A model generated the notes under the pieces. The model was not told where the DNA came from and did not search any database. It was given only the letters and a program-made list of their open reading frames with translations. Made by a program: the position numbers and the translations under genes. Source: Nostoc sp. UHCC 0926 (GTDB lineage Bacteria; Cyanobacteriota; Cyanobacteriia; Cyanobacteriales; Nostocaceae). Taken from it: 64,000 bases of DNA. The stretch is taken from assembly GCF_028623165.1 (NCBI RefSeq), contig NZ_CP117768.1:2542001-2606000 (forward strand), in the 5' to 3' direction. Within the stretch, counting starts at the first letter, position 1; each line of letters begins with the position of its first letter. Below, piece after piece: positions 1 to 9,131 of this stretch.

Positions 1-193
1 ACATTCGACCTGTAGCGATCGCCACTTGAATTCCTCGGGCTTGGGCTGCAATAATCGCTTGCTTTACACCTGCACTGATGGCGTTAGAATGTCCAGCGAT
101 CGTGCCATCTACATCCAAAACTAGTAGTTTAATGTCTTTTGCAGCAGCCTGATTATCAGTAGATGCCAAATGTGTGGCAGATGCTTTGTGCAT
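1..193 (-). CDS. HAD-superfamily hydrolase (Cof type), 5' part only
   Basis: The first 64 codons of a minus-strand gene are present; the rest lies beyond the left edge. After a polar leader of about 20 residues comes LLVLDVDGT, the HAD motif I with the nucleophilic Asp and the acid/base Asp two residues on. Then comes a helix ending in GIQVAIATGRM, which matches the motif II Thr region of Cof-type (HAD-IIB) phosphatases. These enzymes dephosphorylate small phosphorylated metabolites such as sugar phosphates or flavin nucleotides; the substrate cannot be told here. The start is the ATG at 193, and it is divergent from polA across 212 bp. The family call is safe, the specificity is not. Confidence 0.85.
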   Translation of the reverse strand, partial: MHKASATHLASTDNQAAAKDIKLLVLDVDGTIAGHSNAISAGVKQAIIAAQARGIQVAIATGRM

Positions 194-405
194 AATTTCC
201 TAGATTTTAAGTTCCAGTAAGAGGTTAACAGGCTCTAGAAACCAGTGGGGAGTACTAAAGCTGCAAATACGTAGACATCAGTTTGTCTTAAATTATGTAC
301 AGGAGCAATTGGTACGCAAAAACTGCGCTATTGTCGCTAAAGCCAAGGTGAACGAGCATCTGAAATTGCTAACTATCTGACAGAGCTTCTGGCTAAAATA
401 GGGCT

Positions 406-3348
406 ATGTCTGAAACTTTCACTTCTGCAACCGCAACACGCCCCACGTTCATCCTTGTAGATGGGCACTCCCTCGCTTATCGTTCATACTTTGCTTTCGC
501 CAAAGGGCGAGATGGAGGACTGCGGACTACAACGGGGATTCCTACCAGTATATGTTTTGGTTTTGTTAAGTGTCTGCTGGAGGTAATGGCAACACAACAG
601 CCCCAAGCAATGGCGATCGCTTTTGATTTGGGCGAGGCAACTTTTCGCCACGAAGCTGACGAGACTTATAAAGCCGATCGTCCTGAAACGCCAGAAGACT
701 TCATTCCCGACTTAGCAAACCTGCATGAGTTGCTCAATGGCTTCAATCTACCAATTTTCACTGCCCCTGGTTACGAGGCAGATGATGTTTTGGGAACCTT
801 AGCACAGCGAGTAACTGCTGCTGGGTATAGGGTGAAGATTCTCACTGGCGATCGCGATTTATTTCAACTGATTGACTCTGACAAAGAAATCACTGTTCTG
901 AATTTTAGTCCAGATGCCCTAAAGCGCTCTACAAATAGCATTACGGAATTTGAAGCAGAACAAGTCAAAGAGAAGATGGGCGTTTTACCTTCACAAATTG
1001 TGGATTTCAAAGCTCTTTGTGGTGATAAATCGGATAATATTCCTGGGGTCAAAGGAATTGGAGAAAAGACAGCAGTGCAGTTGCTAAATACCTATGGTTC
1101 CCTTGACCATATTTATGCTGCGTTAGATGAAATTAAAGGCGCAACTCAGAAAAAACTAGCAAGTGGTAAAGAAGATGCCGATAGGTCTCAATATTTGGCA
1201 ACTATAATTTTGGATGTTCCTATAGAAATTAATTTAGAAGATTGCAAATTAAAAGGATTTGATGCAAATCTCCTGACACCAATTTTAGAAAAGTTAGAAC
1301 TCAAGTTTTTTTTAGGGAAAATCAACGACCTGCAGCAACGTTTTGGTGGCAAAATTGAAGAAAAACAAGAAGCGAAAACAGACGCAATTAATCCCAATAC
1401 TAATTCAAAATTGAGCGCTGATGAAGATAATGATTTGTGGTTTTTCAGTGCTAGTGATACAGCAGCAGTTCCACAACAATCTACTTCCCCAATTACACCA
1501 CGCATCATCAATACCGAAGCCAAACTAACTGAGTTAGTGAAACTTTTGCAAAAATTCACTAATCCACAGACTCCTGTTGCTTGGGACACTGAAACCACCG
1601 ATTTAGAACCAAGAGACGCTGAGTTAGTAGGAATTGGTTGCTGTTGGGGAACGAAACCAGATGAGGTAGCCTATATTCCTCTGGGGCATAAAACTGGGGA
1701 AAATTTGAATAAAGATTTTGCGCTAGAAACACTACGCCCAATTCTCGAAAGTGCTGATTATCCCAAAGCTCTACAAAATGCCAAATTTGACCGCTTAGTT
1801 CTAAAGTGTCAAGGAATTAATTTGGCGGGAGTAGTGTTTGATCCGATGCTGGCAAGTTACATTCTAAATCCAGATTCGAGTCATAATTTGATGGATTTGG
1901 CGCAGCGATATTTGGGATTGATCGCAAAAAGTTACTTAGATTTAGTTCCTAAAGGTAAAACCATCGCTGATATAGATATTCCCGCCGTAGCAGATTACTG
2001 CGGTATGGATGCTTATTCTACCTTTGGCTTAGTGCCGAAATTACGTGAGGAACTGGATAAAATTCCAGCTTTATCTAAGCTCTTAGTGGAAGTGGAACAG
2101 CCACTAGAAGCAGTTTTAGCCCAAATGGAATACACAGGTGTCCGCATTAATTCAGCTTATTTGCAAGAACTTTCGCAGCATTTAGAAACTGAATTAGCCA
2201 GGTTAAAAGAGGAAGCAACTGAAAAAGCTGGGGAAAATTTTAACTTGGGTTCTCCTAAGCAATTGAGCCAAATCTTGTTTGAAAAGTTGGGGTTAAGCAC
2301 CAAACATTCTCGTAAAATTCAAACAGGCTACTCTACAGATGCAGCAACATTGGAAAGACTCCAAGAAGATGATAAAACGGGTTTTGTTGAGGCGATAATT
2401 GAGTATCGCACCCTATCTAAATTAAAATCAACTTATGTTGATGCATTACCTGCATTAGTACGTCCAGATACCCAGCGGGTGCATACTGATTTTAATCAAG
2501 CAGCGACATCAACTGGTAGGTTATCTTCTTCTAATCCGAATTTGCAAAATATCCCCATTCGGACAGCTTTTAGTCGCCAAATTCGCAAGGCGTTTTTGCC
2601 AGAACCTGGTTGGTTAATGGTGGCTGCTGATTACTCACAAATTGAATTGCGGATTTTGGCTCATTTGAGTCAAGAGCCGATATTAGTGCAAGCATATCAG
2701 CAAAATGAAGATGTTCACACTGTTACGGCGAAGTTAGTGTTTGAAAAAGAAAATATAACCTCAGAAGAACGAGGGATGGCAAAAACTATCAATTTTGGCG
2801 TGATTTATGGAATGGGTTCTCTAAGGTTTTCGCGCTCAACTGGGATAGATAAGACCATTGCCAATGAGTTCATTAAGCGGTTTAATGAACGATACCCTAA
2901 AGTCTTTGCATATTTGGAGCGAGTCAAAAAAGAAGCGATATCTCTTGGTTATGTAGAAACTATTCTCGGTCGTCGTCGTTACTTTGATTTTACTAATAAC
3001 AGTTTACGCAAATTAAAAGGCAGTAACCCAGAAGATATTGATCTGAGTAAATTAAAAAATTTAGGTGCTTACGATGCAGGTTTACTACGCTCTGCTGCTA
3101 ATGCACCAATTCAAGGTTCCAACGCTGATATTATCAAAATTGCAATGGTAAGATTGCATGAGGTTTTGAAGAACTATCAGGCGCATTTGTTGTTGCAAGT
3201 TCATGATGAATTAGTGTTTGAAATCCCCCATCAGGAGTGGGAAGAATTACAACCGCAAATTAAGTCGGTAATGGAAAATGCAGTCCAGTTGAGTGTACCC
3301 TTGCTGGTGGAGGCGCGTGTCGGTGAAAATTGGATGGAGACGAAGTAA
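406..3348 (+). CDS. polA: DNA polymerase I
   Basis: This is a 980-residue three-domain family A polymerase for Okazaki-fragment maturation and repair synthesis. The N-terminal third is the 5' nuclease (ILVDGHSLAYR, then TGDRDLFQL and the GDKSDNIPGV helix-hairpin region). The middle carries a 3'-5' exonuclease domain whose first motif DTETTDLE is intact at residue 394, so proofreading is probably retained. The C-terminal third is the polymerase: motif A DYSQIELR at about 742, motif B RGMAKTINFGVIYG, motif C VHDELVFE with the HDE triplet at 933-935. Length is normal for cyanobacterial PolA. The ATG at 406 follows a weak AGGG. It is convergent with psb27. Confidence 0.97.
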   Translation: MSETFTSATATRPTFILVDGHSLAYRSYFAFAKGRDGGLRTTTGIPTSICFGFVKCLLEVMATQQPQAMAIAFDLGEATFRHEADETYKADRPETPEDFIPDLANLHELLNGFNLPIFTAPGYEADDVLGTLAQRVTAAGYRVKILTGDRDLFQLIDSDKEITVLNFSPDALKRSTNSITEFEAEQVKEKMGVLPSQIVDFKALCGDKSDNIPGVKGIGEKTAVQLLNTYGSLDHIYAALDEIKGATQKKLASGKEDADRSQYLATIILDVPIEINLEDCKLKGFDANLLTPILEKLELKFFLGKINDLQQRFGGKIEEKQEAKTDAINPNTNSKLSADEDNDLWFFSASDTAAVPQQSTSPITPRIINTEAKLTELVKLLQKFTNPQTPVAWDTETTDLEPRDAELVGIGCCWGTKPDEVAYIPLGHKTGENLNKDFALETLRPILESADYPKALQNAKFDRLVLKCQGINLAGVVFDPMLASYILNPDSSHNLMDLAQRYLGLIAKSYLDLVPKGKTIADIDIPAVADYCGMDAYSTFGLVPKLREELDKIPALSKLLVEVEQPLEAVLAQMEYTGVRINSAYLQELSQHLETELARLKEEATEKAGENFNLGSPKQLSQILFEKLGLSTKHSRKIQTGYSTDAATLERLQEDDKTGFVEAIIEYRTLSKLKSTYVDALPALVRPDTQRVHTDFNQAATSTGRLSSSNPNLQNIPIRTAFSRQIRKAFLPEPGWLMVAADYSQIELRILAHLSQEPILVQAYQQNEDVHTVTAKLVFEKENITSEERGMAKTINFGVIYGMGSLRFSRSTGIDKTIANEFIKRFNERYPKVFAYLERVKKEAISLGYVETILGRRRYFDFTNNSLRKLKGSNPEDIDLSKLKNLGAYDAGLLRSAANAPIQGSNADIIKIAMVRLHEVLKNYQAHLLLQVHDELVFEIPHQEWEELQPQIKSVMENAVQLSVPLLVEARVGENWMETK

Positions 3349-3449
3349 GTTGAACTGGGGACTGGGGATTCGGACAATTACGTTGGTATAAAAGTACTTT
3401 TGTCTTATACCAATTCGCTATGAAGATGCACTTAATTTTTATTAAACGA

Positions 3450-3610
3450 ACCACCCTTCGGGTGACGCTCGTTCGCCCTTGGCGTCTCCCTTTGGGAGAT
3501 GACTCGCTACCGCTAACACCAGTCGCCTACGGTGGGAAACCCCCCTACAGCGCTGGTTCACCAAGGACGCCAAGGACGCCTTCACGCAACGTCTTTTAGA
3601 GAAGGAAGAA
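3450..3610. repeat. Palindromic intergenic repeat cluster
   Basis: The gap between polA and psb27 contains short interleaved palindromes (GGTGACGCTCGTTCGCC, GGCGTCTCCCTTTGGGAG, AAGGACGCCAAGGACGCC). They resemble the small GC-richer repeat units scattered through Nostoc-type genomes; related fragments occur near 4390, 17590, 19740 and 49330. Short open frames across it are by-products of the repeats, not genes. Confidence 0.5.
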
Positions 3611-3674
3611 GAAATAATTAAGTGCAAGTTTACGGAGAATTGATATTAGTAGATACATCAAGTTGACAAACTAA

Positions 3675-3708
3675 TCAAGAGTCAAAAGTCAATACTTTTG
3701 ACTCTTGA
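3675..3708. terminator. Hairpin between convergent polA and psb27
   Basis: A perfect 15-bp inverted repeat (TCAAGAGTCAAAAGT and its complement) is separated by a 4-nt loop, CAAT. It lies between two convergent genes, just downstream of psb27's stop and about 330 bp past polA, so it could act on both transcripts. There is no proper T-run, so the terminator role is inferred from position only. Confidence 0.5.
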
Positions 3709-3733
3709 TGATGGAGCAGGCAATAGTTAAGAG

Positions 3734-4132
3734 TTAACCGCCACGCTTTAACGCTGCTTCAACTTGCTGTAACTCCTTCTCTAAACGATTTTTGAGTTTT
3801 TCGGGTACAGAACGATTTGGGTAAGAACTGTAATGTCCAGCTAGGGAGTTGAGGGCTGTTCGCATGGTTGTAAAGGAGCTAAGACCAGAAACAGAGTTAA
3901 CCCGCTGATAGCGAGCTGAAAAGTCATTAATTTTTTGACGCGCTTCTGCTTGAACTGCTGCTTTGTCTGGTGAATCTTGTGATATATCCAGAGCTTGTCT
4001 CATAACATTGACCACAGCTAAGGTGTCTTGGCGATAATCCCCACTCAAACTATCTGGACTGCCAGAACAGCCCATTAAGCCGATAGCTACAACCAAAACC
4101 AGCGCAAGCAAACGCGACCAATAGCGCTTCAT
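3734..4132 (-). CDS. psb27: Photosystem II assembly lipoprotein Psb27
   Basis: This is a 132-residue lumenal lipoprotein. It binds CP43 on immature PSII and keeps the manganese cluster site accessible during assembly and repair. The N-terminus is a lipoprotein signal (MKRYWSRLLALVL...) ending in the lipobox L-M-G-C with Cys22 as the lipidated residue. The mature part is the four-helix bundle with the family stretches DYRQDTLAVV and FSARYQR. A longer frame opens at 4162, but the ATG at 4132 gives the canonical signal peptide, so that start is chosen. Single gene, convergent with polA. Confidence 0.93.
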   Translation of the reverse strand: MKRYWSRLLALVLVVAIGLMGCSGSPDSLSGDYRQDTLAVVNVMRQALDISQDSPDKAAVQAEARQKINDFSARYQRVNSVSGLSSFTTMRTALNSLAGHYSSYPNRSVPEKLKNRLEKELQQVEAALKRGG

Positions 4133-4460
4133 ATGCATTAAGTAAAAGAATACGTAAATCAACGTCCATCCTATCTTGAATTGGTAACTTGGGGATCAAT
4201 TGAGTGGGGAGCAATTGACTAAGGAGTGGGGAGTAGGGGAGTGAAGGGCAGTTTCATTCCCTAAAAGGCGCTCATTTACAAGTATCTTGGGCAAAAAAAT
4301 CAGGTGATTAAAAAATCTGATTGGATAATTATCATCGCGATGCCTTTTCTGTGAGAGGCAATGCCAACGGCAAGGCAACTCTTGGAGACGCTACGCGTAG
4401 AAAGATCCCCATAGGGGTTATGGAGTTAAAGATTGATCCGATTTAATCAACTAACTTTCC
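4133..4460. other. Intergenic, short palindromes only
   Basis: No gene is seen. The stretch has G-rich GGGGAGT runs near 4205-4240 and two small palindromes near 4391-4420 (CTACGCGTAG; CCCCATAGGGG). The 60-codon frame on the minus strand has no protein-like composition. Confidence 0.5.
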
Positions 4461-5141
4461 CTACCTCAATTTTTGCAATTTAAGCATTGTAATACATATC
4501 ATTAGCCATAAAAAGCCGACTCCATAACCTGCAATTATGTCTGTGGGCCAATGGACTCCTAAATATAAGCGGCTGATACCAATAGCAGCAATTAAAATGA
4601 CTGTCAAACTGTAAATAACTTTGGCAAAATCAGGATAGTGAGTTGCCAATTCGTAAGCAATAAAACCATAAAGCACCATAGAACCTAGTGCATGACCACT
4701 AGGAAAACTAAAAGATTTTTCAGAAATCAAGCGATGCCACAGTTCAGGACGAGGTTTAGAAAAAAACAACTTTAGCCCTGTATTTAAAATTAACCCTCCC
4801 AAGCAAGCAATGACAAAAACTTTCGCTTCTTCTCGGTAACGTTGCCACCAAAGTAACAAGAGAGTACCGCCTGCAAGTACAACCACTGTACTAGGATTAC
4901 CAAGATTTGTAATAAATAGCATTAAATTATCTAAATTTGGATTGGCGAACTGATGTAGCCATAACAAAAAAGTAGTATCAAATGCAAAAGTTTCTTGCTC
5001 CAAAACCTCTTCAGCCAGTTTTGCTAAAACAAAAAGGATGAGCAAACAACTAGCAAGTCCAACAATACCAATTGTGGCAATTAAGGGAGCAAAACGAGGA
5101 TGTATATGACGCAACCAGAAATTAGAAATTTGTCGGAGCAT
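4461..5141 (-). CDS. PAP2-family membrane phosphatase
   Basis: This 226-residue protein has about six hydrophobic helices and the complete acid-phosphatase triad of the PAP2 superfamily. Motif 1 is K124-x6-R131-P132, motif 2 is PSGH at 147-150 with the general-acid His, and motif 3 is S190-R191-x5-H197-x3-D201 with the nucleophilic His. Such proteins dephosphorylate lipid phosphates (phosphatidate, undecaprenyl pyrophosphate) at the membrane surface. Which lipid is used cannot be read from sequence. Monocistronic; the 3' neighbour is psb27 on the same strand after a repeat-bearing gap. Confidence 0.88.
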   Translation of the reverse strand: MLRQISNFWLRHIHPRFAPLIATIGIVGLASCLLILFVLAKLAEEVLEQETFAFDTTFLLWLHQFANPNLDNLMLFITNLGNPSTVVVLAGGTLLLLWWQRYREEAKVFVIACLGGLILNTGLKLFFSKPRPELWHRLISEKSFSFPSGHALGSMVLYGFIAYELATHYPDFAKVIYSLTVILIAAIGISRLYLGVHWPTDIIAGYGVGFLWLMICITMLKLQKLR

Positions 5142-5270
5142 ACTTTAATATCATTCATCGTTAGAAGGCCCAGCCACGGTTAGTCTTCTCTGCTTTAGAG
5201 TTGTGAACAGGATACAAACTCCAAGTATTGACACAAGAACTATGGGTAAGCCGATAGTACCAAAAACGCA

Positions 5271-6014
5271 TCACTCAATTGGGTGACGCACTTTTTTCTC
5301 CTTTCGCACGGAAAAGAATAGGACAACTGCCAGCAGGATAAAGGCGATCGCCGAAGCATAGCCCCTTGGCAGTGATAGACCGCCATCTTTGACTGGTTTG
5401 GTAAGAAAATCTCCGAAGGTGGCTCCGAAGGGACGTGTGAAGATAAATGCGAGCCAGAATAGGAGGATATCACTCAACTTTGTTACGTAGTGAAGGGCGA
5501 TGACAATACCAATGACGCTGGCTGTTACGAATGCGCCCTGGATATAGCTCAGTCCCAAGTTGCTTGTCAGAAAGTCACCAAAGGCCGTTCCCAAACTGTT
5601 GGAGAACACGACAGCCAGCCAATAGGTGGTCTCTGCATCTTTCCTCATGATCGGATAAACACTCAGATCCCGATCCCGGTAGTACCAGATGGTAAGAACG
5701 CTCAAAAGACCGGCTACCAGAATAAGCGATCCCACTGCGTAGCCCAGCCCAAGAGATCGATCCATTAAGTCAGAAACTTCAGTTCCAGCTGTGGTTGTCG
5801 CGATGATGGCCGCCCAATATAAGACTGGACGATATCTGTTGGATTGAATTTGAAAAAACAGGAGAATAGCCAGAATGGCGAACGTTATGGCAAAGGCTAC
5901 GTAATAGCCCAGCCCAAGAGACATTGAGATGAAGTCACCCGCCGTCTCGCCGAGTGTCGTGGCGATGATCTTCATGATCCAGAAGAAAATTGTGACTTTT
6001 GCAACTTTGTTCAT
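5271..6014 (-). CDS. DUF347-repeat membrane protein (COG4705 type)
   Basis: This 247-residue integral membrane protein is built from four related units of two helices each. Each unit carries a version of the signature G-x-T-x-x-D-F/L: LGETAGDF at 21, TAGTEVSDL at 75, LGTAFGDF at 141 and FGATFGDF at 196. This is the DUF347 repeat of a family of unknown function, sometimes loosely linked to metal or acid stress; no function is claimed here. The C-terminus is basic (RKEKKVRHPIE). A decayed second member lies directly upstream on the same strand, so this was a tandem pair. Confidence 0.85.
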   Translation of the reverse strand: MNKVAKVTIFFWIMKIIATTLGETAGDFISMSLGLGYYVAFAITFAILAILLFFQIQSNRYRPVLYWAAIIATTTAGTEVSDLMDRSLGLGYAVGSLILVAGLLSVLTIWYYRDRDLSVYPIMRKDAETTYWLAVVFSNSLGTAFGDFLTSNLGLSYIQGAFVTASVIGIVIALHYVTKLSDILLFWLAFIFTRPFGATFGDFLTKPVKDGGLSLPRGYASAIAFILLAVVLFFSVRKEKKVRHPIE

Positions 6015-6144
6015 TTCTTTTTCATAAGAAAAAATAGTAAGTCATCGTAGAGAATGCTGACTGTTGCTGCGATCGCAAATTACCACCAAATTGCTAGGTT
6101 ACAAACAGAAAGACACCCAAGTTGAGAAGGCGATCAATCGCTAA

Positions 6145-6336
6145 TTAGTCTTGTCGGTCAATCGGCAGTAAGGCTAATTTCTTCTGCTTAAGGCTTAAGT
6201 AAATAACCAGGCTTACGATTATATAAATAAAAATTATACTAGTCCCAACCGTACCTAAACCAAAGCCACCATTTGTAGCAGATTGGGATAGTAAATCACC
6301 CATAGATGCTCCAAGCGGACGAGTCAAGATGTAAGC
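6145..6336 (-). pseudogene. 3' remnant of a second DUF347 membrane protein
   Basis: About 63 codons remain, reading AYILTRPLGASMGDLLSQ and then one last hydrophobic helix. This aligns with the fourth unit of the neighbouring intact protein (IFTRPFGATFGDFLTKP). The reading frame runs straight into the terminal inverted repeat of a MITE at 6337, and nothing homologous is found beyond the element. The 5' three quarters are therefore lost. A TTG at 6327 could formally start a 60-aa peptide, but nothing supports expression. Confidence 0.8.
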
Positions 6337-6427
6337 AGGACTTACGCACGGGTTATCAAAGAACGAACCACAGAGACACAGAGTACACGGAGGAATGAGA
6401 GTTTGAGAGGTTTTTTGCGTAAGTCCT
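6337..6427. mobile_element. MITE with 12-bp TIR AGGACTTACGCA
   Basis: The 12-mer AGGACTTACGCA at 6337-6348 is repeated as its exact complement at 6416-6427, enclosing 67 bp with no coding capacity. The interior contains the CCACAGAGACACAGAG type of sequence that also flanks 11281-11350. The element sits exactly where a DUF347 gene is cut. No target duplication is evident, which fits a deletion beside the element after insertion. Confidence 0.7.
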
Positions 6428-6466
6428 AGTTGTCAAAAATTACTGAGTGATTGTACTTTACACAGC

Positions 6467-6619
6467 AAAAGTCAAGAAATAGTCAAGATTTCAGTTAAAA
6501 CTGAATTTTCTCAGGATAGAGGCGCTAAAAATAGCTGAAATGTCTCATTAAAAGTTAATTTCACCATTTGATCTGAAATTTCTTGAATTCAAAGCAATCT
6601 TGACTATTTCTGGACTTTT
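6467..6619. promoter_or_regulatory. Long inverted repeat with AGTCAAGA direct repeats upstream of the PepSY gene
   Basis: Positions 6467-6490 and 6596-6619 are inverted copies (23 of 24 bp), 105 bp apart. The left copy contains two direct repeats AGTCAAGA exactly 11 bp apart (6470, 6481), the spacing favoured by OmpR-family regulators. A kinase/OmpR-type regulator pair lies just beyond the PepSY gene, so this is a plausible operator; that link is inferred. A MITE origin is the alternative. Confidence 0.45.
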
Positions 6620-6668
6620 ATTACCTACTGTGAAAATGCAAACCCAGACTTCAAGGAATTTTACAAGG

Positions 6669-7163
6669 ATGAAAACTTCAACAAAAATCATTTTGGCAGC
6701 AGCTTTTGTGGGTACTTTAGGACTTGCTGGATTATCGAGAGTTGTGTCTGCAAAACAACCACAATCTTTCGTAGCAATTGCGCGTCAGCATCATAGTACT
6801 ACCCAAGTTGCTGAAGCTAGTGATGGTGACGGTGAAACAAACGATAATGCACAAGAACAGCAAGAAGCAGCAAAACTGCAACCGCTAGCTAAAATTACAG
6901 CAGAACAAGCACAGCAAACAGTTGAAGCATCTGTGGGAGGTAAGGTAAGTAGCGTCAAACTCGAAAATGAAGATGGCAACTTAGTTTATGCTGTAAAAAT
7001 TGGTCAGCAAGATGTTAAGGTCGATGCTGGTAATAGCAAAGTTCTCTACGCTGAGAATGCCAATCAACAAGATGAGAAGAATGAAGCCACTCGTCCCAAG
7101 AGTAGTATTCAAGTTCAAGAAACTAGTAATGGCGATCGCCAAACCAATGATGATGGCAAATAA
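6669..7163 (+). CDS. Exported PepSY-domain protein
   Basis: This 164-residue secreted or periplasmic protein starts with a signal peptide (MKTSTKIILAAAFVGTLG, cut after VSA). The mature chain has an acidic Asp/Asn/Gln-rich linker, then a single PepSY unit: ITAEQAQQTVEASVGGKVSSV, then NLVYAVKI, ending in VLYAENA. The tail is again polar. PepSY units are thought to bind or inhibit proteins in the envelope. A frame opens upstream at a TTG (6600), but that TTG lies inside the inverted repeat, so 6669 is preferred although its ribosome site is poor. It is convergent with a kinase/regulator pair, a common arrangement in which the PepSY protein is a likely target or input. Confidence 0.72.
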   Translation: MKTSTKIILAAAFVGTLGLAGLSRVVSAKQPQSFVAIARQHHSTTQVAEASDGDGETNDNAQEQQEAAKLQPLAKITAEQAQQTVEASVGGKVSSVKLENEDGNLVYAVKIGQQDVKVDAGNSKVLYAENANQQDEKNEATRPKSSIQVQETSNGDRQTNDDGK

Positions 7164-7180
7164 GCAGGAAAGTCACATTG

Positions 7181-8413
7181 TCAAGAAGTTGGTAAACGCA
7201 CAGTAAAACAACTACCAACTCCTAATTGACTCGTAACACTAATTAATCCACTGTGATTTTGGACAATAGCCTGAGCGATCGCCAGCCCTAAACCAGAACC
7301 ACCTGACCAATAAGAACGAGACTGATCTGCTCGCCAAAAACGCTCAAAAACCTTGTCGATATGCTCTGGTGCAATTCCCACACCTGTATCTTGCACGTTG
7401 ACATAAAGCTGGGAACCGACACGACTGATTTTAATTTCAACTACGCCTCCTGATGGTGTATAATGAAGTGCGTTTTCAACTAAATTAGTAAATAGTCGCG
7501 TTAATTGAACTGAATCACCTATTAGCTGAAGATTTCCAATTAATTGAGATGTCAAGTTAATTTGCTTGGCTTCAGCTTGAGGTTTATACAGTTGTATTAA
7601 GTTTTCTAATATTGACGTTAAATTGAGAGTATCCCTATTCTGATTGGAAACTCTATCAGTGCGTGCTAACATCAGTAAGTCTTCTGTGAGGCGAGTCATC
7701 TGGTTAGTAGCGCTGGCGATCGCCTGAAACTTTTCTGCATCTTTTGGCCCGATTTCTTCTGGATATTCTAGCGGTAACTCAGCATTAATTTTAATAGCCA
7801 TTAACGGACTGCGTAGTTCGTGGGAAGCATCAGCAGTAAACTGTTTGAGCCTTTGAAAACTCTCCTCAATAGGTTGCATTGCTTGACGAGTTAGTAAAAT
7901 TCCGCCAATACTACTAAGAACCAAAGTTATAATAATTCCACCCCCTAATCCCCAGTCCAGTTTTTGGAGGGTTTCATCAAATTCTTCTAAAGATTGGCTC
8001 ACCCTCACATACCCAACTAGCTCACCATTATCGCTCATCATAATTGGTACAGTCACTGCTTGGATAGGAATTTTGCCAGTCTGAACTTGTACCATCTTGT
8101 TGGACAACAAAGGTAAGGTTAAAACAGTTTTTCCTTGTTGGGTAATCAAATTTCCCTGAGTATCAAACCACTGCAATGCTTGATGATAAGTAATTAAGTC
8201 TTGTGGACGAAAGTCACTTTCAACCGTCAGGCGACCTTTTTCAAACTCCACATTTGCAGCCGCACCTTTCCCTATGGCTATGAGTTTATCTGTTATTTGT
8301 TCAGTCAGACTGCGAGTAAAAGCAACTCGGACTGCGATCGCAAATGTTCCCAGCAGCGATGCGAACACCACTAAGTAAGATAACAATAAACGATATCTGA
8401 TTCTTTGAAACAC
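7181..8413 (-). CDS. Membrane sensor histidine kinase
   Basis: This is a 410-residue class I sensor kinase. It has an N-terminal helix (about 9-31), an extracytoplasmic sensing region (about 32-155), a second helix (158-176), a dimerisation/phosphotransfer helix with DASHELRSPL (phospho-His198), and an ATPase domain with N box NLVENALHY, G1 DTGVGI, F box FERFWR and G2 GGSGLGLAI. All catalytic elements are intact. It lies 43 bp downstream of its regulator on the same strand, and its 3' end is 17 bp from the convergent PepSY gene. The signal is unknown; the PepSY neighbour hints at an envelope cue. Confidence 0.93.
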   Translation of the reverse strand: MFQRIRYRLLLSYLVVFASLLGTFAIAVRVAFTRSLTEQITDKLIAIGKGAAANVEFEKGRLTVESDFRPQDLITYHQALQWFDTQGNLITQQGKTVLTLPLLSNKMVQVQTGKIPIQAVTVPIMMSDNGELVGYVRVSQSLEEFDETLQKLDWGLGGGIIITLVLSSIGGILLTRQAMQPIEESFQRLKQFTADASHELRSPLMAIKINAELPLEYPEEIGPKDAEKFQAIASATNQMTRLTEDLLMLARTDRVSNQNRDTLNLTSILENLIQLYKPQAEAKQINLTSQLIGNLQLIGDSVQLTRLFTNLVENALHYTPSGGVVEIKISRVGSQLYVNVQDTGVGIAPEHIDKVFERFWRADQSRSYWSGGSGLGLAIAQAIVQNHSGLISVTSQLGVGSCFTVRLPTS

Positions 8414-8456
8414 ATTATTTTTGCTATAAAATTGTTAATATTTATATGAAATTATT

Positions 8457-9131
8457 TTACTTTTGTCCAAGACGATAACCAATACCATAAATATTTTCAA
8501 TCAAGTCTTCTGAACTTCCAGATGCTCTAAGTTTATTCCGCAAATTTGTAATATGAGTTTTAATACTTCCTTCTCCCGAAGATTTATCAAAGTCCCACAG
8601 TTTGTCAAGAATAGCCGAACGCGTGACAACTTGATTTTGATTACTCAAAAAATATTCTAATATCATATATTCTTTAGGAGTTAATGATATGATATTTCCC
8701 GCATAAGTAACCTGCTGAGTTGCTGGGTCTAGTTGCAAATCACCGTGGATTAAAATCTGGGGACGAATCTCTGGAGTTCTTCTAGCTAAAGCCCTGATGC
8801 GTGCTGCTAACTCTTTTAAGTCAAATGGCTTAATCAAGTAATCATCAGCACCAGCATCGAGTCCTATAATTTTATCGCCTGTTGTATCTCGTGCTGTCAG
8901 CATTAAAATCAGAACATTAGATGAAGCAGCGCGTAAACGCTGACATAGAGTAATTCCATCTAATTTAGGAAGCATTAAATCTAATAAAATTAACTCATAT
9001 AATGTTGATTGCGACCATTCCCAAGCTTCCAACCCATCGGTTGTTATATCCACAATATGGTGTTGTCGTCTTAAAAACTCAGCTAATGGTTTGGCAATGC
9101 GATCGTCATCTTCAACTATTAAAATTCTCAT
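8457..9131 (-). CDS. OmpR-family response regulator
   Basis: This 224-residue two-domain regulator has a receiver with acidic pocket E7-D8-D9, phospho-acceptor Asp51 in DLMLPKLDG, the conserved T in MLTARD and Lys in LIKPFD. It is followed by a winged-helix DNA-binding domain (LTPKEYMILEYFLSN, SIKTHITNLRNKL, IYGIGYRL). It is the first gene of a two-gene operon with the sensor kinase. Likely targets are its own promoter and the PepSY promoter with its 11-bp spaced direct repeats; this is inference. Confidence 0.94.
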   Translation of the reverse strand: MRILIVEDDDRIAKPLAEFLRRQHHIVDITTDGLEAWEWSQSTLYELILLDLMLPKLDGITLCQRLRAASSNVLILMLTARDTTGDKIIGLDAGADDYLIKPFDLKELAARIRALARRTPEIRPQILIHGDLQLDPATQQVTYAGNIISLTPKEYMILEYFLSNQNQVVTRSAILDKLWDFDKSSGEGSIKTHITNLRNKLRASGSSEDLIENIYGIGYRLGQK

